Assembly (NCBI GenBank): GCA_017618515.1 | Contig: JAFZUB010000003.1 | Location: 1-14,660 of the forward strand | Origin: Bacteroidaceae bacterium | Lineage (GTDB): Bacteria; Bacteroidota; Bacteroidia; Bacteroidales; Bacteroidaceae | Length of the DNA stretch: 14,660 nucleotides | Reading direction: 5' to 3' | Shown here: positions 6,464-14,410 of the stretch, in pieces | Layout: each line of letters starts with the position of its first letter | How positions within the stretch are numbered: position 1 is the first letter of the stretch | The notes under the pieces: model-generated | What the model was told of the DNA's origin: nothing | Database searches by the model: none | What the model saw: the letters and a program-made list of their open reading frames with translations, nothing else | Made by a program: the position numbers and the translations under genes

Positions 6464-8374
6464 TTGGAAGATATCGACTTTACATATCATCTGCTCAACA
6501 CGATTGACTATCCTGCCGATCTGCGCAAACTGAGCGTGGAGCAGCTGCCCGAGGTGTGCGACGAACTGAGGCACCGAATTATCGAGGTGCTGGCCGAGCA
6601 CCCCGGTCATCTCGCCTCCAGTCTTGGGGCGGTGGAGATTACCGTGGCGCTGCATTATGTGTTTGACACACCTGACGACCGTATCGTATGGGATGTCGGC
6701 CATCAGGCATACGCCCACAAAATACTTACCGGTCGTCGCGATGCATTTGATACCAATCGCCAGCTAGGCGGCCTGCGCCCCTTCCCCTCACCGGCAGAGA
6801 GTGAATACGACAGCTGCGTTTGCGGCCACGCCTCCAACTCCATATCCGTGGGACTCGGCATGGCGGTGGCAGCCAGGATGCAGGGCAACACCCAGCGCAA
6901 GGTAGCAGTGGTCATTGGCGACGGCGCCATGAGCGGCGGTCTCGCCTTTGAGGGTATCAATAATGTCGCTTCAACGCCTAACGACATGCTCATCATTCTC
7001 AATGACAACAACATGAGCATCGACCGCAGCGTGGGCGGCTTGAAGCAGTATCTGCTACGGCTTCACACGAGCAAGTGGTATAACCGCTTCCGCTTCAAGA
7101 CAGCGCGAGGCCTCGACCGTATGGGTCTGCTCAATGAGAAGCGAAAGAATGCCATTCTGCGTCTCAACAACTCCTTGAAATCGCTCATCACCAGAGAGCA
7201 AAATATCTTTGAGGGCTTAAACATACGCTATTTCGGTCCCGCCGACGGCCACGATGTGGTGAGACTGGTGCACATGCTGCAGAGAATAAAAGATATGTCG
7301 GGACCAAAGCTGCTCCATATCCACACTGTAAAGGGCAAGGGCTACGAGGCCGCCGAGAAAGATGCTGCCTTGTGGCACGCCCCCGGAATGTTTGACCCCA
7401 AGACAGGAGAGCGCATCACCGACAGTGGTCAAGCCGCACCGCCCAAATTCCAGACTGTGTTTGGCGAGACGCTGCTTGAGCTTGCTAAGGCCAACGATAA
7501 GATAGTAGGTATTACGCCCGCCATGCCCAGTGGCTGCTCCATGGACATTATGATGGAAGCAATGCCCGACCGCACCTTCGACGTAGGCATAGCCGAGGGG
7601 CATGCCGTGACACTGGCAGCCGGCATGGCCAAAGACGGACTATTGCCGTTCTGCAATATCTACTCGTCGTTTGCACAGAGGGCCTACGACAACATCATTC
7701 ATGACGTAGCCATCGGCTCTCTGAGAGTGGTGCTCTGCCTCGACCGCGCTGGACTGGTAGGCGAGGACGGTCCCACTCACCACGGTGCCTTCGACATAGC
7801 AGCGCTGCGCACAGTGCCCAACCTCACTATCTGCTCGCCAATGGACGAGCCGGAGTTGCGCAACATGATGTACACGGCGCAGCTCCCCTCCACCACCGGC
7901 CCGTGGGTGATACGCTATCCTCGTGGTAAGGGCTCCACCCCCGAGTGGCGCACTCCTATGCAAGCCATCACCGTGGGCACAGGCCGCAAACTGAGTAGCG
8001 GCAACCATATATGCGTGTTGTCACTCGGTCCCGTTGGGGTGACAGTAGAGAAAGCCATCAATTCCGCAGGAGAAAAACTTGAAGGCCAAGTGGCTCACTA
8101 CGATATGCGCTTTGTGAAGCCTCTCGATGAGGAGATAATGCGCGAGGTGGCTGCCGCAGGCTACAAGCAGATTATCACCGTGGAAGACGGCTCGCTGCAA
8201 GGCGGCTTCGGCAGTGCCGTGGCAGAATGGCTCGCCGATCACGGATGCCCCCCCCCACTCCATCGTCTCGGACTGCCCGACCACTTTGTGGAGCACGGTT
8301 CGGCAAAAGACCTCTACCGCCTCACAGGCCTCGACGAAGACTCTATCGCAAAAACAATAACCGCTAACCTATAA
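6464..8374 (+). CDS. dxs: 1-deoxy-D-xylulose-5-phosphate synthase
   Basis: This thiamine-diphosphate enzyme condenses pyruvate and glyceraldehyde 3-phosphate to DXP, the entry step of the MEP isoprenoid pathway (also feeding thiamine and pyridoxal synthesis). It has about 636 residues. Landmarks are [10 protein letters not shown] (about 46-55), [10 protein letters not shown] (77-86), the ThDP motif GDGAMSGG to NDNNM (about 152-183), IAEGHAV with the catalytic Glu of the transketolase domain (about 376-382), and [15 protein letters not shown]. The start is uncertain. The frame has no ATG or GTG where family N-termini begin ([14 protein letters not shown]). Candidates are TTG 6434, TTG 6464 (chosen because of the -7 box at 6448), CTG 6491 or ATT 6503. 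A run of nine C lies near the 3' end. It is followed 13 nt later by trkA, and the stop codon lies in a heptad repeat. Confidence 0.95.
   Translation: MEDIDFTYHLLNTIDYPADLRKLSVEQLPEVCDELRHRIIEVLAEHPGHLASSLGAVEITVALHYVFDTPDDRIVWDVGHQAYAHKILTGRRDAFDTNRQLGGLRPFPSPAESEYDSCVCGHASNSISVGLGMAVAARMQGNTQRKVAVVIGDGAMSGGLAFEGINNVASTPNDMLIILNDNNMSIDRSVGGLKQYLLRLHTSKWYNRFRFKTARGLDRMGLLNEKRKNAILRLNNSLKSLITREQNIFEGLNIRYFGPADGHDVVRLVHMLQRIKDMSGPKLLHIHTVKGKGYEAAEKDAALWHAPGMFDPKTGERITDSGQAAPPKFQTVFGETLLELAKANDKIVGITPAMPSGCSMDIMMEAMPDRTFDVGIAEGHAVTLAAGMAKDGLLPFCNIYSSFAQRAYDNIIHDVAIGSLRVVLCLDRAGLVGEDGPTHHGAFDIAALRTVPNLTICSPMDEPELRNMMYTAQLPSTTGPWVIRYPRGKGSTPEWRTPMQAITVGTGRKLSSGNHICVLSLGPVGVTVEKAINSAGEKLEGQVAHYDMRFVKPLDEEIMREVAAAGYKQIITVEDGSLQGGFGSAVAEWLADHGCPPPLHRLGLPDHFVEHGSAKDLYRLTGLDEDSIAKTITANL
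8248..8256 (+). repeat. C9 homopolymer inside dxs
   Basis: Nine consecutive C residues encode Cys-Pro-Pro-Pro about 40 codons before the dxs stop. The downstream frame still matches Dxs, so this copy is in frame. Runs of this length are prone to slippage in replication and in sequencing. Confidence 0.9.
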
Positions 8375-8384
8375 CCGCTAATCG
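8357..8384 (+). repeat. Heptanucleotide tandem repeat (4 units) across the dxs stop, before trkA
   Basis: The units are ATAACCG (8357-8363), CTAACCT (8364-8370), ATAACCG (8371-8377) and CTAATCG (8378-8384), followed by TTT and the trkA ATG at 8388. Units 1 and 3 are identical, so a 14-bp duplication is also visible. The repeat encodes the last residues of Dxs and its TAA stop. Confidence 0.75.
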
Positions 8385-8387
8385 TTT

Positions 8388-9737
8388 ATGAAAATCATCA
8401 TTGCCGGAGCAGGCCGCGTAGGTACTCACCTCGCAAAGCTTTTTGCAAGGGAAAACCACAACATCATTGTGCTCGACGAGAATCCCGAGAAGCTCAATGC
8501 CCTTCAGGTGAACTACGACCTGATGGTCAGGACAATGCACCCTACATCCATCGCAGGACTAAAGGACATTGGCATAAACCACAGCGACCTCTTTATCGGA
8601 GTGACACCCGACGAGGACCTCAATATCAACTGCTGCATGATAGCCGGCAAGCTGGGTGCCAAGCGCACCGTGGCTCGCGTCAACAGCGTGGAATATCTCA
8701 GCAAGGACTCTCAGGATTTCTTCAAGGAGATGGGCATCAGCTCTATGTTCATCCCCGAGATGGTGGCCGCCAAGGAGATAGTCAGCTCGGTAGAGCGCAG
8801 CTGGGCTCGTATGTGGTGGGAACCCGACGGCACAGGCGGAAACCTGGCACTCATGGGAGTTAAGGTGCGCCAGAACTGCAAGATTCTCAATGTGCCACTC
8901 AAGGCGCTGCCCAATCAGGCTGCAGCATACCACGTGGTGGCCATCAAGCGAGGCTCCGACACACTTATACCCCACGGCGACGATATCATCAAGCCTTTTG
9001 ACCTCGTCTATTTCATGGCCGACAAGCGTAACCAAGACTTCATACGCACCATCTGCGGCAAAGAAGACTACACCCAGGTGGAGGATGTCATGATTATGGG
9101 TGGCGGCATCACGGCTGTCTTTACTGCGCAGATGCTGCCCAGCAATATGAATGTCAAGATTATAGAGCAGGACATCAATCGCTGCTATGAGCTCAACAAG
9201 CAAATCACCAACAGCAACGTGATGGTGATACACGGCGACGGTCGCGACCTATCGCTGATGCGCGAGGAAAATCTCGACGACACCGACGCCTTCATCGCCC
9301 TGACGCCCAACTCGGAGGTAAATATCATCAGTTGCCTCACTGCCAAGAAGATGGGGGTCAACAAAACCGTGGCCATGCTCGACAATCTCAATTTCCTCTC
9401 CATGGCCGAGAGCCTCGACATCGGTACGCTCATCAACAAGCAGGCCATCTCCGCCTCCAATATCTACCGCATGATTCTCAAGGCCGACGTCAGCAATGTC
9501 AAGAGTCTGATGGTGGCCAACGCCGATGTAGCTGAGTTTACTGCCGCTCCGGGCAGCAAGATAACTAAGAAACTCGTGAAGGATCTCAAGCTGCCTGCCA
9601 ATGCCACCCTCGGCGGACTGCTACGCAACGGCAAGGGCCAGCTCATCAACGGTATGACACAGGTCATCGAAGGCGACAAGGTGGTAGCCGTCTGTGTGGA
9701 CAACGGACTCAAGGAACTCGCCGCCCTCTTCGACTAG
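8388..9737 (+). CDS. trkA: Trk potassium uptake regulatory subunit TrkA
   Basis: TrkA is the cytoplasmic nucleotide-gated ring that opens the TrkH potassium channel. Its 449 residues contain two RCK units in tandem, the standard TrkA layout. Unit 1 has a Rossmann GAGRVG at 7-12 with acidic D30 at the end of beta-2 (NAD(H) ribose contact) and its RCK-C domain at about 140-215. Unit 2 has GGGITA at 238-243 and E260 at the matching place, then a C-terminal RCK-C domain from about 370. The first unit reads VRTMHPTS where many homologues have a Gly-containing loop, a small divergence. trkH follows 16 nt after the stop. The arrangement shows dxs, trkA and trkH to be one transcription unit, an arrangement I recall from other Bacteroidales. 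Confidence 0.95.
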   Translation: MKIIIAGAGRVGTHLAKLFARENHNIIVLDENPEKLNALQVNYDLMVRTMHPTSIAGLKDIGINHSDLFIGVTPDEDLNINCCMIAGKLGAKRTVARVNSVEYLSKDSQDFFKEMGISSMFIPEMVAAKEIVSSVERSWARMWWEPDGTGGNLALMGVKVRQNCKILNVPLKALPNQAAAYHVVAIKRGSDTLIPHGDDIIKPFDLVYFMADKRNQDFIRTICGKEDYTQVEDVMIMGGGITAVFTAQMLPSNMNVKIIEQDINRCYELNKQITNSNVMVIHGDGRDLSLMREENLDDTDAFIALTPNSEVNIISCLTAKKMGVNKTVAMLDNLNFLSMAESLDIGTLINKQAISASNIYRMILKADVSNVKSLMVANADVAEFTAAPGSKITKKLVKDLKLPANATLGGLLRNGKGQLINGMTQVIEGDKVVAVCVDNGLKELAALFD

Positions 9738-9753
9738 TCAAAACTCTCTAACC

Positions 9754-11223
9754 ATGAAAAAAAAGCTTATCAATCCGCAGGTACTCTGCAAGGTGCTCGG
9801 TCAGCTGTTGCTGATTGAGGCTTTCATGATGCTTGTCTCGCTGATAGTAGGCATTATATATAAGGAGGACAATCTTGTGCCGTTCACTGTGTCCTTCATC
9901 ATCACCGCCACCGTGGGCACCGTGCTCATTCTGTTGGGTCTCAAGACGAGCGATACCATCAATCGCCGTGAGTCCTATCTCGTGGTGGGTCTCACGTGGG
10001 TCATCTTCTCCCTCTTGGGCACTATCCCATTCCTCATCGAGGGGCAGTGCTCCTCGTTTGGCAGTGCGCTGTTTGAGGCCATGTCGGGCTTCACGGCCAC
10101 GGGCGCCTCGGTGGTGCCCGATGTCGATGCCCTGCCTCACAGCCTGCTCTTCTGGCGCAGCTTCATGCTGTGGATTGGCGGACTCGGAATAGTGTTCTTC
10201 ACCATGACCATACTGCCTGTGTCGGGCAGCGGTGAGATTCGCCTCTTCGCCGCAGAGTCCACGGGCCTCGGACAAGAGAAACTTCACACCAAAATCAAGA
10301 CCACCGCCGCATGGATATGGTCTATCTATATCATGCTCACCGGTGCCTGCGCCCTAGCGCTCTACCTCGGCGGCATGAATCTGTTTGACGCCATCAACCA
10401 CGGCATGTCGGCTGCAGCCACCGGCGGCTTCTCCACCCACAACGCGGGCATCCTATACTATGACTCCACCCTCTTGCAGTATATCATGATGGTATTCATG
10501 CTGCTGGGCGGTATCAATTTCTACCTGCTCTACACGGTGGTCATACGCCGCAAACTCTCGCCGCTGAAAAACAACACCGAACTCAAGTTCTACCTCGGCG
10601 TTATCTTTGTAGTTGCACTCATCTGCGCTGTCAGCCTCTTCTTCTACAGCGGCTATGACATCGAGCGCTCCATCCGCACCTCACTCTTCAACTGTATCTC
10701 CATCAGCACCACCAGCGGCTTTGTCACCGATGACTATCAACAGTGGTTCCGCCCCACCTGCATGCTACTCATCTTCCTGATGTTTGTCGGTGGCAACTCT
10801 GGCTCCACCTCGGGCGGTTTCAAGAGCATCCGCATGCTTATCATCATCAAGACCACACGCATACAGTTTAAGCGTATCCTCCACCCCAACGCCATCATCC
10901 CCGTGCAGATCAACAAGGCGCCTATCAACTCCTCCGCTGAGCACAATGTGATGTCGCTGCTATTCTGGTTTCTCTTCCTGATAGTTATTGGTGCCGGCGC
11001 ACTGATGGTGACCGGTGTGCCAGGCTATGACAGCTGTGCCCTCTCGCTCGACTGCATAAGCAATATCGGCACCAACTTCGGCCACACCTACGGTCCGTCG
11101 CAAGGTCTCGCCAATCTGCCGGAAGGTGCCAAGATTATCTGCTCCTTCCTCATGCTTGCCGGTCGTCTCGAAATCTTTGCTATCCTACTCCCCTTCACAC
11201 GTTCCTTCTGGCATCGCCAGTAA
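9754..11223 (+). CDS. trkH: Trk potassium uptake transmembrane protein TrkH
   Basis: This inner-membrane potassium channel/transporter is gated by TrkA. Its 489 residues start at the ATG at 9754; an in-frame TTG at 9694 lies inside trkA and would replace the natural MKKK start. The protein has four pseudo-repeats of membrane helix, pore loop and membrane helix. The selectivity-filter loops are visible at 114-120 (TATGASV), 221-230 (AATGGFSTHN), 318-327 (STTSGFVTDD) and 437-443 (NIGTNFG). The GGNSGSTSGGFK loop at 346-357 corresponds to the intramembrane gating region. The start codon is followed by eight A residues, another homopolymer. It is convergent with the S41 protease gene, with only 6 bp between stop codons and no terminator hairpin visible. 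Confidence 0.95.
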   Translation: MKKKLINPQVLCKVLGQLLLIEAFMMLVSLIVGIIYKEDNLVPFTVSFIITATVGTVLILLGLKTSDTINRRESYLVVGLTWVIFSLLGTIPFLIEGQCSSFGSALFEAMSGFTATGASVVPDVDALPHSLLFWRSFMLWIGGLGIVFFTMTILPVSGSGEIRLFAAESTGLGQEKLHTKIKTTAAWIWSIYIMLTGACALALYLGGMNLFDAINHGMSAAATGGFSTHNAGILYYDSTLLQYIMMVFMLLGGINFYLLYTVVIRRKLSPLKNNTELKFYLGVIFVVALICAVSLFFYSGYDIERSIRTSLFNCISISTTSGFVTDDYQQWFRPTCMLLIFLMFVGGNSGSTSGGFKSIRMLIIIKTTRIQFKRILHPNAIIPVQINKAPINSSAEHNVMSLLFWFLFLIVIGAGALMVTGVPGYDSCALSLDCISNIGTNFGHTYGPSQGLANLPEGAKIICSFLMLAGRLEIFAILLPFTRSFWHRQ

Positions 11224-11229
11224 TCCTTT

Positions 11230-12243
11230 TCAATCTTTCAATTCTTTCCGCGCCATCTCAATAATTGTATCCTCGCCCTTGGCAAAGTCCGTGGCGAGCA
11301 TATCCACGTGCTGGTCAGGCTCGATGCCGCCCTCCGTGCTCTTCATGTGAACGTCATACGTAGGGCATGCCGAAAAGCGCACCTTCCATCCATTGGGCAG
11401 TTCGTTGTTGTAGGGCATGCCTGCTCCGCCTCCCGTGCGATCACCCACCACAGTCACATTGGGCAGGTCTTTCATATACATCACAAAGGAATTGGCAGCA
11501 CTGTATGTGCGGCGATTGGTGAGCACGCATACCCCCTTCTGCCATCGCATCCCCTCCGAGGGCGTCAGCTTCACAGGCTCAGGTGCAGAGAAAGCATCAT
11601 GAGCCTTGCCCGTCTTATGGGCTATATACCCCACCGTTGTCTTCTCATTGATAAAGCTTGCCGCGAGGTCTTGCGCCATCGTCAGCAGTCCGCCTTCGTT
11701 GTTGCGCAAATCCACTATCAGTCCGTCGCACAGCCGTAGGTAGGTGAAGATGGCGTCCAGATTGCCGCTCCCCACGCTGCCATCAAACGACGGCACGTAG
11801 AGGTAGCCTATATTGTCGGGCAGTATGCAGTATTTCATTCCGCACGTCAGTCGGTAGTCGGTACCGAGATACACTCTCTGCAGCGAGTCGCTGAAGTTGA
11901 CGGGATAGTTCTCGTGCCAGTCCCAGTAGCGGGCGGTGTTGAACGGCGCCACCAGATTCACGTGGCCGTCGCGCAGCTCGTCGAGCATCTTGCCGCACAC
12001 CTCAAACAGCTGCTCGCCTGTCATCTTGGGCAGCAGCATCTTGCTATACCTGTTGCGGCACTCGTTCCAATCCAGCCCGTACTCCTCCGCTTTTTCGCCG
12101 AAGAAGCAGTAGTGCTCGTCAACTATCTCCCACATGGCATCGAAGTTGCCCTGCGGCGTGTTGCTGAACTCGTCCTCGGTCACGCAACTCCCGAGCACTG
12201 CCGCCATACATATTATAATAATAAGGTGTAGTTTCTTCAGCAT
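11230..12243 (-). CDS. S41-family (tail-specific/tricorn-like) protease lipoprotein
   Basis: This 337-residue envelope protein has a lipoprotein signal (VLGSC, lipidated C20) and an acidic VTEDE just after it, compatible with surface export. The middle contains an S41 catalytic core: LRDGHVNL at 90-97 (conserved His94), DLRNNEGG at 178-185, TNRRTYSAANSF at 242-253 with the predicted nucleophile S248, GDRTGGG at 267-273 and GGIEPDQHV at 305-313. There is no room for a PDZ domain. The Lys of CtpA-type enzymes (in a GKG motif) is replaced by GGG, so a tricorn-type Ser/His mechanism is more likely. The substrate is unknown. It is the last gene of a tight minus-strand unit, starting 6 nt after the preceding stop codon. 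Confidence 0.88.
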   Translation of the reverse strand: MLKKLHLIIIICMAAVLGSCVTEDEFSNTPQGNFDAMWEIVDEHYCFFGEKAEEYGLDWNECRNRYSKMLLPKMTGEQLFEVCGKMLDELRDGHVNLVAPFNTARYWDWHENYPVNFSDSLQRVYLGTDYRLTCGMKYCILPDNIGYLYVPSFDGSVGSGNLDAIFTYLRLCDGLIVDLRNNEGGLLTMAQDLAASFINEKTTVGYIAHKTGKAHDAFSAPEPVKLTPSEGMRWQKGVCVLTNRRTYSAANSFVMYMKDLPNVTVVGDRTGGGAGMPYNNELPNGWKVRFSACPTYDVHMKSTEGGIEPDQHVDMLATDFAKGEDTIIEMARKELKD

Positions 12244-12249
12244 ATTCGT

Positions 12250-13044
12250 TTACATATAGCGTACAAAGCCGATGAGCACGTTATTATAGAAGTCCTGCGT
12301 CTTCAGCCCGTTGGCATACGACTGCATAAACTGTCCCTGGTATCCTACGCGCAGTGCCGTGCGGGCCTTCAGCCTGCAGTCGAGCGTCAGCATCACATTT
12401 GTCTGGAAAGCACGAAACGGATTGACCATCTGCACATTGTGGCGATAATGTCCGAGCGAAAATATCTCGTAGTACGACTGTCCGTAGTCGGGGGTGAAGA
12501 ACAGTCCCGTCAGCGGCACATCGGCCTGCAGCGTGGCCACAAAAGGCTTTCGCCACAACTCGAAGTGGCGGCGCACCTGCCCCATCGCAATCAAGTTAAC
12601 TGCCGCTCGCGCCGACGCGGGGTTGTTGCCCCCCAACGTGTTGTACACAAACCCCAGCCGAGTCTGCAGTCCTCCTCCCACATTCACTTCCCACTTCTTG
12701 GCTATTCTCTCTTCTCTATTCTCTATTATCTGATACATCCACCCCACCTGCCAGTGGAAGAAACCATTGATAGTCTTGTGCTTGTCGGAGCGCGGTTCGG
12801 CAATCGCCAGGTTGCCCTGCGTCAGGTGCTGCACATACAGCCTGCGCTGCATCCAGTGCGTCGGCCTGCTTATCTGCGACGCCACCGTCAGCCCGCCGCC
12901 ATGATATCGCTCGTTTGACAGATAGGTGTCCCACTGGCTCACCCCACTGAGGCCAAACATCGTTGCAGACTCCCTCTCCTGCGCCATGACAGTAAGCATT
13001 GGCGCAAGCATCAACAACAATATTTTCCAATTCTCAATCCTCAA
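12250..13044 (-). CDS. Putative outer-membrane beta-barrel protein (DUF3316-like)
   Basis: A 264-residue protein with an N-terminal signal peptide (MRIENWKILLLMLAPMLTVMA, cleavage probably before QERES). The mature part is rich in aromatic and polar alternating stretches (GGGLTVASQI, WEVNVGGGLQTRLGFVY, TALRVGYQGQFMQSY) and ends in NVLIGFVRYM, consistent with an outer-membrane barrel of about 8-12 strands. I recall this pattern from the Bacteroidetes DUF3316 family but cannot confirm it; the function is unknown. The start is a TTG at 13044, which gives a charged n-region. No ATG precedes the hydrophobic core, and the first ATG (13011) would leave a poor signal peptide. It sits 10 nt after parC and 6 nt before the protease gene, so all three are cotranscribed. 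Its first codons are formed by a heptad repeat. Confidence 0.75.
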   Translation of the reverse strand: MRIENWKILLLMLAPMLTVMAQERESATMFGLSGVSQWDTYLSNERYHGGGLTVASQISRPTHWMQRRLYVQHLTQGNLAIAEPRSDKHKTINGFFHWQVGWMYQIIENREERIAKKWEVNVGGGLQTRLGFVYNTLGGNNPASARAAVNLIAMGQVRRHFELWRKPFVATLQADVPLTGLFFTPDYGQSYYEIFSLGHYRHNVQMVNPFRAFQTNVMLTLDCRLKARTALRVGYQGQFMQSYANGLKTQDFYNNVLIGFVRYM

Positions 13045-13054
13045 TGTTCAATAG
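13027..13054 (-). repeat. Heptanucleotide tandem repeat (4 units) between parC and the outer-membrane gene
   Basis: Read on the minus strand the units are CTATTGA (13054-13048), ACATTGA (13047-13041), GGATTGA (13040-13034) and GAATTGG (13033-13027), consensus NNATTGA. The array begins directly after the parC stop codon and runs into the predicted signal peptide of the next gene, so it is part leader and part coding, depending on which start is used. Confidence 0.7.
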
Positions 13055-14407
13055 CTAGAACAGCCTCAGCTGTCCGTTCATTTCGTCGCGCAACTCGTCC
13101 TCCGTCTTATCTACAGGCTCCGTCTGCTCCTCCTCTGAGGGAGGCTCCTCTGAGGAGTTATATGTGGGTTCCTCACTGAGCGATGTGTCGTCTTGCGACG
13201 GAGGGGTGTTTTCGTCTTCTATCTCGTTCTCGATTTCGTTTTCGTTAATCTCTTCCTCTATCTCCGCCACCTCATAGTTGGTCAGGCGCTTGCCGCGGGC
13301 CTTCACGCCCTTCACGGCGATAAACTCCTCCAGATCCACCTCTATCGGTTCGCGGAAGGTGCTGCTGCCACCGAATATCACCTTGACGTGCGGATGCGCC
13401 GCTCTGCTCAGCAGCAGCATCTGGCCGTCACCCTCGTCATTAATAAAGTTCTGCCTCCTCACCGACGGCTCCAACTGGAAGCGTTTCACATACGGCCGGC
13501 CGTCAGTGTCGGGACTGCTGTATATCGCCGTCCACACCACTCCACTACGATACTTGCCGATATAGGCGATATTGTCCTCGTAGTGATTGTTGATGTCCGT
13601 GTCGGTGGCGTAGTACTCGCCCGTCTTCAGTATCACCAGCACTCGGTCTGTGCCGCCAAACTCGCCCAGCAGATGACCGCGCTCGTCGTAGTTGAGACGG
13701 CGCACGGCATTGTCAAACCACACCTTCCTGCCGCCCAGCGTGCTCACGCCGTGGCTCTTGAGGTTGATACGGTGTATGGTGTTCTTTGTCACCGTATTGC
13801 CCTTCGTAATGCGCCCCTTGATGGCCAGGTCAGCAAAGTCGATGTCAAACGTCAACTTCTTAATCTTGTTGTCGGCCTTCAGCGTAATGTGTACCACCTC
13901 CGCCTCGCCGTTGGGATTGCTTGTGAAGTACACCACCCGGCTGCCCGGCGTGCCCTGTGTCACATCGTATTCGCGGTCTCTGGTTATGCCGCTCACGAAG
14001 AAACGCTTCATCAAGTAGGCTCCCCTCTTGCCGTCGCGGTATATCACATTGTATATCGTTCGCTTGTCGTTCTTCTTGAACACCGCCACGTGCATTATCT
14101 CGGCCTTTTTACCCTCGGCCTTGCTGCGCTCCGTCTCGCCCACAAACAACTTGTCGGGCACACGTGTCACTTTGTATGTGCCGTCGCGATAGAACAGTAT
14201 CACGTCATCCAGGTCGGAGCATGCGCTCACCAGCTCGTCCTTCTTCAGCGCCGTGCCGATGAATCCCTCTTCGCGGTTCACGTAGAGCTTCTGGTTTTGC
14301 TCTGTCACCTTCTGCGCCACTATCTGGTCGAAGGCTGCTATCTGCGTGTGCCTCGGATACTGCTCGCCATACTTCGCCTTCAGGTTGAGGAACCAGTTGA
14401 TGGTCAC
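13055..14407 (-). CDS. parC: Topoisomerase IV subunit A, C-terminal part downstream of an in-frame amber codon
   Basis: ParC is the DNA-cleaving/wrapping subunit of topoisomerase IV, which decatenates daughter chromosomes. These 450 residues cover the end of the breakage-reunion coiled coil and the beta-pinwheel DNA-wrapping domain. Landmarks are LYVNREEGFIGTALKKDELV, SDLDDVILFYRDGTYKV, FKKNDKRTIYNVIYRDGK, TQGTPGSRVVYF, STLGGRKVWF and the last pinwheel blade with REPIEVDLEEFIAVKGVKARGKR. The tail, from about 378, is very acidic (Glu/Asp/Asn/Ser-rich) and ends in GQLRLF. The frame is continuous upstream with the rest of parC except for a TAG at 14413-14411. The GTG at 14407 is the first possible start after it but has no Shine-Dalgarno and no N-terminal domain, so this fragment alone could not be a working ParC. 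It is cotranscribed with the two envelope genes downstream. Confidence 0.9.
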   Translation of the reverse strand: MTINWFLNLKAKYGEQYPRHTQIAAFDQIVAQKVTEQNQKLYVNREEGFIGTALKKDELVSACSDLDDVILFYRDGTYKVTRVPDKLFVGETERSKAEGKKAEIMHVAVFKKNDKRTIYNVIYRDGKRGAYLMKRFFVSGITRDREYDVTQGTPGSRVVYFTSNPNGEAEVVHITLKADNKIKKLTFDIDFADLAIKGRITKGNTVTKNTIHRINLKSHGVSTLGGRKVWFDNAVRRLNYDERGHLLGEFGGTDRVLVILKTGEYYATDTDINNHYEDNIAYIGKYRSGVVWTAIYSSPDTDGRPYVKRFQLEPSVRRQNFINDEGDGQMLLLSRAAHPHVKVIFGGSSTFREPIEVDLEEFIAVKGVKARGKRLTNYEVAEIEEEINENEIENEIEDENTPPSQDDTSLSEEPTYNSSEEPPSEEEQTEPVDKTEDELRDEMNGQLRLF

Positions 14408-14410
14408 CTG

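Noticed and set aside
9748..10287. A 179-codon open frame antisense to trkH
   Set aside because: A shadow of the membrane protein gene, giving a His/Glu/Arg/Ala-rich product with no family signature.
11233..11256. ATTGAAAG/ATTGAAAA pair at the end of the S41 protease gene as a sixth start-codon repeat
   Set aside because: It has only two units, a period of 8 and lies at a gene end between convergent genes, so it does not fit the heptad pattern.
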